From Zhenhengia yiwuensis (GTDB lineage: Bacteria > Bacillota > Clostridia > Lachnospirales > Cellulosilyticaceae): DNA of 64,000 nt. The notes below the pieces were generated by a model. It was not told the origin of the DNA. It did not search any database and saw nothing but the letters and a program-made list of their open reading frames with translations. Position 1 is the first letter of the stretch. Each line of letters begins with the position of its first letter. Where the stretch lies: contig NZ_JACRSY010000002.1 of the NCBI RefSeq assembly GCF_014384995.1, positions 62,001 through 126,000 of the forward strand. Reading direction: 5' to 3'. Both the position numbers and the translations under genes were made by a program. Shown here piece after piece: positions 43,030 through 50,776 of the stretch.

Positions 43030-46000
43030 GTGAACCGTATTGCCAGGAAGTCTATCAGTGTTTTTGTATCATTACTCATGATAATGTCTTTTGCTATGCC
43101 AACATGGGCAAGAGATAGAGCAGCAAAGGAAATGACGCTCACTATACTTGGCACAAGTGACATGCATGGAAATTTGACAAGTTGGTCTTATGAAGCCAAT
43201 AAGGACTATGCTAATAGTGGATTTGCTAGAACCGCTACATTGGTGAAAGAGACTAAGGCACAAAACCCTAATACACTCGTAATTGACAATGGAGACACCA
43301 TTCAAGGAACAATCTTAACAGATGACTTATATAATTCAGATTTAACAAAACCTAATCCAGTTATGGACATTATGAATGTGATTGGTTATGACAGCATGAC
43401 CCTTGGCAACCATGAATTTAATTTTGGAACAGAAATGATTAAGAAGATTGAAAAAGAAGCCGATTTTCCGATTTTAAGTGCCAATACTTATGTAAAAGAG
43501 ACAGGGCAAAATTTTGTTACACCTTATATCGTAAAAGAAGTAGGGGATGTTAAAGTAGGTATTTTAGGGCTAACTGTGCCTTCTATTCCTAGATGGGATG
43601 CAAATAAAGAAGGTGTAAAAGATTTAGAGTTTAAGCATATGGCGGATGAAGCTGAAAAGTATGTGAAGATTCTTAAAGAAAAAGAACAAGTAGATGTCAT
43701 CGTTGCTACAGCTCATGCTGGTCTTGAAAGCAGACATGAAGCAGATGGTAGCGATTCAGCAAAACTTGTAGCTGAAAGATGCCCAGAAATCGATGCATTC
43801 CTGATTGGGCATGACCATGAAACAGTTCAAGAAGAGATTAATGGTGTAACTATTGCTGCACCTATGAAAGATAGAGAAGTCGTACGCTTTGATATTCAGC
43901 TTATTAATAAAGATGGTAAATGGGAAGTAAAACATACATCTTCTACTATTTTACCACTTAAAGATTATGAACCAGACCCAGTTACAACAAAAGCCACAGA
44001 AAAATATCATAATGAAACAATGGAATTCTTAAAAGACTCTATTGGCGAGGCTACAGAAGATTTCCATCCAGCTCCAGAAGTAAAAGGCATTCCAGAAGCA
44101 CAAGTAAGAGATACAGCACTTATTGATCTTATTAATAAAGTACAGTTAGAAGCAACAGGTGCGGATGTAGCTGCAGCAGCACTTTTTAGATCTACTTCTA
44201 ATTTACCAAAAGGTGAGTTAAACTTTGCTAATGTATTTGATATTTATCAATATGCCAATACTTTAGTAGGGGTACAAGTAACAGGTAAAGAATTAAAAGC
44301 TTATATGGAATGGTCAGCTGCTTATTACAATACTTATAAACCAGGTGATTTGACCATTAGCTTTAATCCAACTATTCGTGGCTATGCTTATGATATGTTT
44401 GAAGGCGTAGACTATGAGATTGATATTAGTAAGCCAGTAGGTAGTCGTATTACAAATGTTATGTATAAAGGCGAGCCTCTTGCAGACGATACAGTGCTTA
44501 AACTTGCTATTAATGATTACCGTTATAGTGGGATTGGCCCAGATGGTGAAAAGATTCTATCAGGGACACCTTATATGGAATCTGCACCAAAAGCACTTAG
44601 AACGTATATTAAAGAGTACATTGAAAAAGAAGGTACAATGACTCCAGTTACAAACAACAACTGGAAGATTATCGGAACCAATTGGGATGAAGAGCTTCAC
44701 ACCATAGCAGTAAAAGCTGTCAATGATGGTGTACTGACTATTCCAAAATCATCAGATGGTCGTACAGAGAATGTAAGAGCCATTACAGAAGCAGATTTGA
44801 TTCATGCAGGGCTTCATCCAACTTATAAAGACTATATGGCAGTCATCCACACTAATGATACGCATACACGTATTGAAGCAGGAGACGGAATGGGATTTGC
44901 ACGTGTTGCAACTAAAGTGAATAATATGCGTGAAAGTTATGGCGAAGATCATGTACTTGTACTTGATGCAGGGGATACACTTCATGGACTTCCGATTGTA
45001 ACCACAACAAAAGGTGAAGCTATGACAAAGATTTTAAACACTATTGGGTATGATGCTATGGCATCAGGTAACCATGATTATAACTATGGCTATGAACGCC
45101 TTGTGGAACTTGATAAAATTATGGGTGGAAAAGTTTTATCTGCTAACGTTATGAAAGATGATGGCACACCACTTCTTACACCTTATATCATTAAAGAAGT
45201 AGCAGGTAAAAAGGTTGCTATTTTTGGACTTTCTACAGAAAGCACAACGTATCAAACACATCCTAAAAATGTAGCAGGACTTACCTTTAAATCACCTAGT
45301 GAAGTAGCGGGAGAAATGGTGAAAGAACTTGAAGATAAGGCAGATATAATTATTGCCCTTACACATTTAGGTTCCTATGAAGATGAAGCAGTAGAAACAA
45401 GTTTTGATGTAGCTGAAAAGGTAAAGGGAATCGACCTTATTGTAGATGGACATAGTCACACTGTTTTACCAGAAGGTAAGAAAATAGGGGATACCCTTAT
45501 TGTTCAAGCTGGAGAGTATATAGAGCAACTTGGCCAGGTTAATTTCTATTTCAAAGAAGATGGTACCTTTGATATAGTACCAGTGCTTCTTACAAAACAA
45601 GAGGGAATGAGTCTTAGTGAAGATGATGCTGTAAAAGCAGTCATTGAAGAAATTAAGAAAGATTTTGAAGTGATTACTTCAGAAGTAGTAGGCCAAACAG
45701 ATATGAAACTTGTAGGTGAAAGAGAAGTTGTGCGTAAAGGTGAAAGTAATTTAGGTAACCTTATAACCAATGCACTTCTTGAAACTACAGGAGCAGATGT
45801 AGCCCTTACAAATGGCGGAGGGATTCGTGCTTCTATAGAAAATGGCGATATTACAAAGAAAGATGTTATTACTGTTTTACCATTTGGTAACTATGGTGTT
45901 ATGATTGAAGTAACAGGTCAGGACATTAAAGATGCCCTTGAAGTAGGCGTAGCTAAATACCCAGAAGCAAACGGCGCCTTTAGCCATGTAGCTGGCATGA

Positions 46001-46302
46001 GATATACCTTTGATCCTTCAAAGGAAGTAGGTAGCAGAGTGGTAGAAGTTTTAGTAGGTGGCAAGCCGCTTGACCTTAAAGCAACTTATAAGCTCGCAAC
46101 CAATGACTTTATTGCAGCGGGTGGTGATAACTACACCATGTTTGCAGAATGTAAGAGCTTAGGAGAATTCTCTGCTCTTGATGAAATTGTTATTGAGTAT
46201 TTGCAAACAAAGGGAACAGAAGGTACTGAGCTTCAAAATAGAATTAATGTTGTAGAACCAGAAGCCGAAACACAGCCAGTAGAGCTTGGTCAGGCAGCAT
46301 AG
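43030..46302 (+). CDS. Secreted tandem 5'-nucleotidase / cyclic nucleotide phosphodiesterase (YfkN-like)
   Basis: A 1090-residue exported protein. A GTG start 5 bases after AGGGGGG leads into a signal peptide (about 1-27, ending PTWA). Two complete 5'-nucleotidase modules follow. The first metallophosphatase domain shows LGTSDMHGNL, DNGDTIQG, LGNHEFNFG and GHDHE (about 35-320), then its substrate domain. The second shows HTNDTHTR, DAGDTLHGLP, SGNHDYNYG and DGHSHTVLP (from about 603), then LTNGGGIRASIENGDI. The first resembles cyclic-nucleotide phosphodiesterases, the second 5'-nucleotidase or UshA, as in B. subtilis YfkN. There is no LPXTG tail. It would release phosphate and nucleosides outside the cell. 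Confidence 0.92.
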   Translation: MNRIARKSISVFVSLLMIMSFAMPTWARDRAAKEMTLTILGTSDMHGNLTSWSYEANKDYANSGFARTATLVKETKAQNPNTLVIDNGDTIQGTILTDDLYNSDLTKPNPVMDIMNVIGYDSMTLGNHEFNFGTEMIKKIEKEADFPILSANTYVKETGQNFVTPYIVKEVGDVKVGILGLTVPSIPRWDANKEGVKDLEFKHMADEAEKYVKILKEKEQVDVIVATAHAGLESRHEADGSDSAKLVAERCPEIDAFLIGHDHETVQEEINGVTIAAPMKDREVVRFDIQLINKDGKWEVKHTSSTILPLKDYEPDPVTTKATEKYHNETMEFLKDSIGEATEDFHPAPEVKGIPEAQVRDTALIDLINKVQLEATGADVAAAALFRSTSNLPKGELNFANVFDIYQYANTLVGVQVTGKELKAYMEWSAAYYNTYKPGDLTISFNPTIRGYAYDMFEGVDYEIDISKPVGSRITNVMYKGEPLADDTVLKLAINDYRYSGIGPDGEKILSGTPYMESAPKALRTYIKEYIEKEGTMTPVTNNNWKIIGTNWDEELHTIAVKAVNDGVLTIPKSSDGRTENVRAITEADLIHAGLHPTYKDYMAVIHTNDTHTRIEAGDGMGFARVATKVNNMRESYGEDHVLVLDAGDTLHGLPIVTTTKGEAMTKILNTIGYDAMASGNHDYNYGYERLVELDKIMGGKVLSANVMKDDGTPLLTPYIIKEVAGKKVAIFGLSTESTTYQTHPKNVAGLTFKSPSEVAGEMVKELEDKADIIIALTHLGSYEDEAVETSFDVAEKVKGIDLIVDGHSHTVLPEGKKIGDTLIVQAGEYIEQLGQVNFYFKEDGTFDIVPVLLTKQEGMSLSEDDAVKAVIEEIKKDFEVITSEVVGQTDMKLVGEREVVRKGESNLGNLITNALLETTGADVALTNGGGIRASIENGDITKKDVITVLPFGNYGVMIEVTGQDIKDALEVGVAKYPEANGAFSHVAGMRYTFDPSKEVGSRVVEVLVGGKPLDLKATYKLATNDFIAAGGDNYTMFAECKSLGEFSALDEIVIEYLQTKGTEGTELQNRINVVEPEAETQPVELGQAA

Positions 46303-46341
46303 GCTTATTCGTTTCATTTAATTTTATACAAACTAGGGAAG

Positions 46342-46381
46342 GTGCAGCGTGCGGACTGAATAGTCGTAGGCTGCGCTTTTC
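46342..46381 (+). terminator. Terminator after the nucleotidase gene
   Basis: An imperfect but GC-rich stem between 46342-46357 and 46362-46376, followed by TTTTC. Confidence 0.65.
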
Positions 46382-46467
46382 ATTTCTTATATTTTTATGA
46401 CATGAGCAAAAGACGCAGAAGCATATAGTATAAAGAGTGTAAAATCACAGTAGAGGAGTGAAATAAA

Positions 46468-47004
46468 ATGGATTTAAAAGGAACGAAAACAGAAAGTAAT
46501 TTACTTGCAGCTTTTATAGGAGAATCACAAGCGACAAATAAATATACATATTATGCGTCTAAAGCTAAAAAAGAAGGTTATACTCAAATTGCAGCTATTT
46601 TCGAAGAAACAGCGAGCAATGAAAGGCAGCATGCAAAAATCTGGTTCAAACTGCTTCATGAAGGTATTGGGGAGACGAAAGAGAACTTACAAGATGCAGC
46701 AGCTGGAGAAAATTATGAATGGACAGACATGTATAAGAACTTTGCTCAAGAAGCAAGAGAAGAAGGCTTTAACCACATTGCCTTTTTATTTGAAGAAATT
46801 GCTAAAATTGAAAAAGAGCATGAGGAGCGTTATAGAAAACTTTATCAAAATCTAGATACCAATCAAGTATTTCATAAAGAAGAAAAGGTGCAATGGATTT
46901 GTAGAAATTGCGGACATATTCATGAAGGACCAGAAGCACCAAAAGTATGTCCAGTCTGTGTACATCCACAAGCTTATTTTGAAGTCAGAGCAATCAATTA
47001 CTAA
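46468..47004 (+). CDS. rbr: Rubrerythrin
   Basis: A 178-residue peroxide-reducing protein of anaerobes. The N-terminal four-helix diiron domain has the ligands in FIGESQATNKYTYYA, FEETASNERQHAKIW and EIAKIEKEHEERY. The C-terminal rubredoxin-like domain binds iron through CRNCGHIHEG and CPVCVHPQ. Slightly shorter than the classical 191 residues. GAGGAG precedes the ATG. Transcribed alone, ending at a strong terminator. Confidence 0.95.
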   Translation: MDLKGTKTESNLLAAFIGESQATNKYTYYASKAKKEGYTQIAAIFEETASNERQHAKIWFKLLHEGIGETKENLQDAAAGENYEWTDMYKNFAQEAREEGFNHIAFLFEEIAKIEKEHEERYRKLYQNLDTNQVFHKEEKVQWICRNCGHIHEGPEAPKVCPVCVHPQAYFEVRAINY

Positions 47005-47033
47005 GGGGATTGCTTAAAACAAGTGTTGTTTTA

Positions 47034-47077
47034 AAAAAGGGGTACTGCATAATGAAAATATTATGCAGTACCCTTTT
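47034..47077 (+). terminator. Rho-independent terminator after rubrerythrin
   Basis: A perfect 14-bp stem, 47040-47053 with 47060-47073, then TTTT. Confidence 0.9.
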
Positions 47078-47080
47078 AAA

Positions 47081-47124
47081 TTTTCACCTAGTTATCACAT
47101 AAATTATTTTGGATACTGTATAAT
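47081..47124 (+). promoter_or_regulatory. Response-regulator box and -10 region ahead of the first two-component operon
   Basis: TTTTCA (47081-47086) and TTATCA (47092-47097) are direct hexamers with an 11-base period, and TATAAT follows at 47119-47124. There is no good -35, as expected for an activated promoter. The 12 bases 47089-47100 recur ahead of the VTC gene. Confidence 0.5.
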
Positions 47125-47153
47125 AAAAGAAAGTAAAAATGAAGGAGTGTACT

Positions 47154-47828
47154 ATGTATAAACTGTGCATTGTAGATGATGAAGAGAAAATCAGAGCACT
47201 GATTAAAAAATATGCCCTCTTTGAAGGCTATGAAGTAAAGGAAGCTGAAAATGGCATGCAGGCTATAGAAATGTGCCAGAGGGAGAACTTTGACTTAGTT
47301 GTTATGGATATTATGATGCAGGAACTAGATGGTTTTTCAGCTTGCAAAAAAATTAGGGAGTTTTCAGAGGTACCTGTTATTATGCTTTCTGCTAGAGGTG
47401 AGGAGTATGATAAAATTCACGGCTTTGAAATAGGTGTAGATGACTATATGGTTAAGCCTTTTTCACCTAAAGAGCTTATGATGCGTGTACAAGCTGTTCT
47501 TAAAAGAAGTAAGTCAGGTCAAGAAATAGCTCAGAAAGATATTATGCAGAGTGAAGGACTTAAAATTGATTTCACAGGTCGTCTAGTCTATATAGATGAG
47601 GAAAAAATAGATATGTCACCTAAAGAATATGAGTTACTCTTTTATATGGCTAAAAATAAAGGTGTTGCTCTAAGAAGAGAGCAGCTTTTAAACCAAGTAT
47701 GGGGATATGATTTTTATGGAGATGATAGAACACTAGATACCCATATTAAGCTATTAAGACGGAGCCTTAGACACTATAGCAAATTTATAGTTACACTAAG
47801 AGGGGTGGGATATAGGTTTGAAAGCTGA
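47154..47828 (+). CDS. OmpR-family response regulator
   Basis: A 224-residue regulator. The receiver domain has the acidic pocket VDDEE, phosphoacceptor D52 in LVVMDIMMQ, the Ser in VIMLSARGEE, and Lys in DDYMVKPFSPKEL. The C-terminal winged helix (about 130-224) ends with DTHIKLLRRSLRHYSKFIVT and GVGYRFES. AAGGAG is 7 bases before the ATG at 47154. It overlaps its sensor kinase by 11 bases. Confidence 0.93.
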   Translation: MYKLCIVDDEEKIRALIKKYALFEGYEVKEAENGMQAIEMCQRENFDLVVMDIMMQELDGFSACKKIREFSEVPVIMLSARGEEYDKIHGFEIGVDDYMVKPFSPKELMMRVQAVLKRSKSGQEIAQKDIMQSEGLKIDFTGRLVYIDEEKIDMSPKEYELLFYMAKNKGVALRREQLLNQVWGYDFYGDDRTLDTHIKLLRRSLRHYSKFIVTLRGVGYRFES

Positions 47829-49284
47829 TAGGTTCAGTATTAAATGGAAGCTCTATGCCTATCTCATAGGATTTGTGGGGATTATGCTTGTAATCTTATG
47901 GATTTTCCAAGTTGTATCCTTAGAAAGTTTTTATAAAGGAATTAAAACAAGTAGTATTAAAAAAGCTGCCTATACTATTGTAAAAAACATCGACCATGAA
48001 GAATTAGACCAACTACTAGAAAGACTTGCAAGTCAAAATGATATGGAAGTTAAAATTGTAGATGCCACAGGGCAGGTACTTTATGAGGCAGCTGGAGCAC
48101 CTGGAGAACGTATACAAATAATTCCTAGAAGTGAATTATATGCCTACTATCATAAGACATTAGAAGGAGGAGGAGAAGCTTTATCCTTTATTAAGGAGGA
48201 GGATATAAGGCCTTTCATGCATGAAGATAGAGCATTCATTGGCAAAATGCCACCATACGGGAAAAAGGTAATGGAGAGTCTTATTTATACACAGATGGTA
48301 ACGGTGAATAATGGAGTGCAGGTTATGCTTTTCCTAACGACGAGATTGACACCGGTTCAGGCCACTGTGGATACTTTAAGAGTACAACTTATATATATTA
48401 CTCTTATTTTACTTGTGGTAGCTATTTTGATTGCTTTCTTTATTTCTAAAAAAATATCAAAACCTATTATGAAAATAACCCATACAGCAGGAGAATTAGG
48501 TAAAGGTAATTATAATATTGTATTTGAAGGGTCAGGTTATAGAGAAATTAGAGAACTTAATGATACTTTAAATTATGCAGCAAGGGAGCTTTCCAAGGTG
48601 GAAACATTAAGAAGAGAACTTGTTGCTAATGTATCTCATGACTTAAGAACCCCTTTGACCATGATTATAGGCTATGGCGAAATGATTCGTGACTTACCAG
48701 GAGAAGATACAACTGATAATGTACAAGTCATTATTGATGAAGCTTCAAGGCTTAGTATGCTTGTAACAGACTTGTTAGAGCTTTCAAAACTTCAAGATGG
48801 AGAAATGGTCTTAAGCTTTAAGCGTTTTAATCTCACTCAAAGTATTAAAGAGATTTTAGAAAGATATACAAAGCTTATAGAGCAACAAGGATATGAACTA
48901 AATTTTTTATATGAAGAGGACGTTTATATTGAGGCAGATGAACTTAAAATTTCACAAGTGCTCTATAATCTGATAAATAATGCCATTAATTATACAGGGT
49001 TAGATAAGAAGGTTACTATAAGACAGCTTGCCACCCAAGATCAAGTTAAAGTCGAAATTATAGATACGGGAGAAGGGATTGATAAGGAGCAGCTACCTTA
49101 TGTATGGGAAAGATACTATAAGATTGATAAAACTCATAAAAGAGCACAGATTGGTACAGGTTTAGGACTTTCTATTGTAAAAAATATATTAGAGCAGCAT
49201 CATGCTTTGTATGGTGTACTAAGTGAAAAGGGAAAAGGAAGTAACTTCTGGTTTGAATTGAATAGAAGAAGTAAGGAGAGATGA
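47818..49284 (+). CDS. Sensor histidine kinase
   Basis: A 488-residue membrane kinase. Helices at about 13-33 and 189-209 enclose an extracytoplasmic sensor of about 155 residues. A HAMP domain follows, then the phosphoacceptor H274 in VANVSHDLRTPLTMI and the ATPase boxes NLINNAINYTG, IDTGEGIDKEQLPYVWERYY and GTGLGLSIVKNIL. It starts with TTG at 47818, 7 bases after GGGTGG, inside the regulator gene. The signal is unknown; the downstream VTC and CotH genes are likely targets. Confidence 0.92.
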   Translation: MKADRFSIKWKLYAYLIGFVGIMLVILWIFQVVSLESFYKGIKTSSIKKAAYTIVKNIDHEELDQLLERLASQNDMEVKIVDATGQVLYEAAGAPGERIQIIPRSELYAYYHKTLEGGGEALSFIKEEDIRPFMHEDRAFIGKMPPYGKKVMESLIYTQMVTVNNGVQVMLFLTTRLTPVQATVDTLRVQLIYITLILLVVAILIAFFISKKISKPIMKITHTAGELGKGNYNIVFEGSGYREIRELNDTLNYAARELSKVETLRRELVANVSHDLRTPLTMIIGYGEMIRDLPGEDTTDNVQVIIDEASRLSMLVTDLLELSKLQDGEMVLSFKRFNLTQSIKEILERYTKLIEQQGYELNFLYEEDVYIEADELKISQVLYNLINNAINYTGLDKKVTIRQLATQDQVKVEIIDTGEGIDKEQLPYVWERYYKIDKTHKRAQIGTGLGLSIVKNILEQHHALYGVLSEKGKGSNFWFELNRRSKER

Positions 49285-49301
49285 TACATCTCTCCTTTTT
49301 T
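49273..49301 (+). terminator. Terminator overlapping the kinase stop codon
   Basis: A perfect 11-bp stem, 49273-49283 with 49287-49297, ATA loop, then T residues. Confidence 0.9.
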
Positions 49302-49307
49302 AGTTAG

Positions 49308-49338
49308 TTTTCAGAAGATGTTCAGATAGTTATCACAT
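49308..49338 (+). promoter_or_regulatory. Three phased hexamers ahead of the VTC operon
   Basis: TTTTCA (49308-49313), TGTTCA (49319-49324) and TTATCA (49330-49335) repeat exactly every 11 bases, the pattern bound by OmpR/PhoB-type regulators. Bases 49327-49338 are identical to 47089-47100. Confidence 0.5.
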
Positions 49339-49383
49339 TAGGAGAGTAATCTAGTACTAGCTTAAGAAAAAGGTGGTGAGAAC

Positions 49384-50076
49384 ATGAAGGAGGAACAGCT
49401 TAAATTTAGACATGAGCTGAAACATACAATTAATATAGGCGATTACATTGCACTTAAAATGAGGCTTAAATCTATTGCAAAGTCAGACAAAAATGTGGAT
49501 GTATCAGGGCAGTATCGTATAAGGAGCCTTTATTTTGATAATCTTCATGACAAAGCTTTAAGAGAGAAAATTGATGGTGTCAATAATAGAGAAAAATTCC
49601 GCATTCGTTATTACAATGATAATTTTGATTTTATACGTCTAGAAAAAAAGAGTAAATTAAATGGGCTGTGTCATAAGAAATCCACACCTATTACAAAGAT
49701 GCAGTGTGAGGCTATACTTGCAGGTGATATAGAGTGGATGAAGTATGAAGAAGACCCTCTCCTTATGGAACTGTATATAAAAATGTATAATGAGCAACTA
49801 AGACCTAAGACTTTAGTAGATTACATAAGAGAGCCTTTTGTTTATGAACCAGGTAATGTACGCATTACCATAGATCGAAATATTCGGACAGGCCTTTATC
49901 TAACAGACTTATTTGACTTAGAGGCACCTATGATTCAGGTAAATGAGCCAGGCACTATGATTCTTGAAGTGAAATATGATGCCTTTTTACCAGCAATTAT
50001 GGCTGATCTTGTGCAGACACCAAATAGAAGAGGTTCAGCTTTTTCAAAATATGCAGTCTGCAGGATGTATGGCTAG
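49384..50076 (+). CDS. VTC-domain protein (polyphosphate polymerase-like)
   Basis: A 230-residue soluble protein with the VTC triphosphate-tunnel fold. It has the basic and acidic tunnel residues in FRHELKHTINIGDYIALKMRL, RIRSLYFDNLHDKALREK, REKFRIRYYNDNFDFIRLEKKSK and the late ILEVKYDAFLPAIM. In yeast the Vtc4 domain makes polyphosphate from ATP; bacterial stand-alone forms are poorly studied. It is first in an operon with DUF4956 and CotH genes. GGTGGTGAG precedes the ATG. Confidence 0.85.
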   Translation: MKEEQLKFRHELKHTINIGDYIALKMRLKSIAKSDKNVDVSGQYRIRSLYFDNLHDKALREKIDGVNNREKFRIRYYNDNFDFIRLEKKSKLNGLCHKKSTPITKMQCEAILAGDIEWMKYEEDPLLMELYIKMYNEQLRPKTLVDYIREPFVYEPGNVRITIDRNIRTGLYLTDLFDLEAPMIQVNEPGTMILEVKYDAFLPAIMADLVQTPNRRGSAFSKYAVCRMYG

Positions 50077-50104
50077 ACAAGATAAAAAGAAAAGAGGATA
50101 AGGT

Positions 50105-50776
50105 ATGACATTTAATGATATTTTCAAATCTAGTTTTATTGAAAAGGTGACAGCTTTCTCACCTTTAGATATGTGTATTGCATTAGGACTTGCCTTCGTA
50201 TTAGGCTTATTTATTTTTCTAGTGTATAAGAAGACTTTTAACGGTGTTATGTATTCAGCTAGTTTCGGTCTTTCCTTAATGGCTATGACACTTATTACTA
50301 CACTGATTATTTTAGCTGTAACATCTAACGTCGTGTTATCTCTTGGTATGGTAGGGGCATTATCTATTGTACGATTTAGAACAGCTATTAAAGAACCACT
50401 TGATATAGCCTTTTTATTTTGGGCTATTACTGTAGGAATTGTCATTGGAGCAGGACTTATTCCACTTGCTTTTTTTGGTTCTTTGTTTATCGGTATTATT
50501 ATGGTTATCTTTGTCAATAAGAAAACTTCAGATAATCCTTATATTCTGGTGATTAATTGTTGCAATGATGAAGCTGAAAATTTAGTAATGGGTACAGTAG
50601 AAAAGAATGTAAAAAAACATATGATTAAATCTAAGACTATTACAGCAAGCAATATTGAACTAAGTATTGAAATACGATTAAAAGATAAAACTACACAGTT
50701 TGTTAATCAAATTTCAGATTTAAAAGGTGTTACTAGTGCAGTACTTGTAAGTTATAACGGAGACTATATGGGATGA
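50105..50776 (+). CDS. DUF4956 membrane protein
   Basis: A 223-residue protein with about four membrane helices in the first 140 residues (LGLAFVLGLFIFLVYK, FGLSLMAMTLITTLIIL, IAFLFWAITVGIVIGAGLIP, FFGSLFIGIIMVIFV). The conserved loop SLGMVGALSIVRFRTAIKEP between them is the DUF4956 signature. The cytosolic tail of about 80 residues is ferredoxin-like. Function unknown; it regularly accompanies VTC and CotH genes. Its TGA overlaps the next ATG by the ATGA arrangement. Confidence 0.87.
   Translation: MTFNDIFKSSFIEKVTAFSPLDMCIALGLAFVLGLFIFLVYKKTFNGVMYSASFGLSLMAMTLITTLIILAVTSNVVLSLGMVGALSIVRFRTAIKEPLDIAFLFWAITVGIVIGAGLIPLAFFGSLFIGIIMVIFVNKKTSDNPYILVINCCNDEAENLVMGTVEKNVKKHMIKSKTITASNIELSIEIRLKDKTTQFVNQISDLKGVTSAVLVSYNGDYMG

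Noticed and set aside
50044..50517. 157-codon minus-strand frame across the VTC/DUF4956 junction
   Set aside because: Antisense shadow of membrane-helix codons; Lys/Ile/Pro-rich without family likeness.
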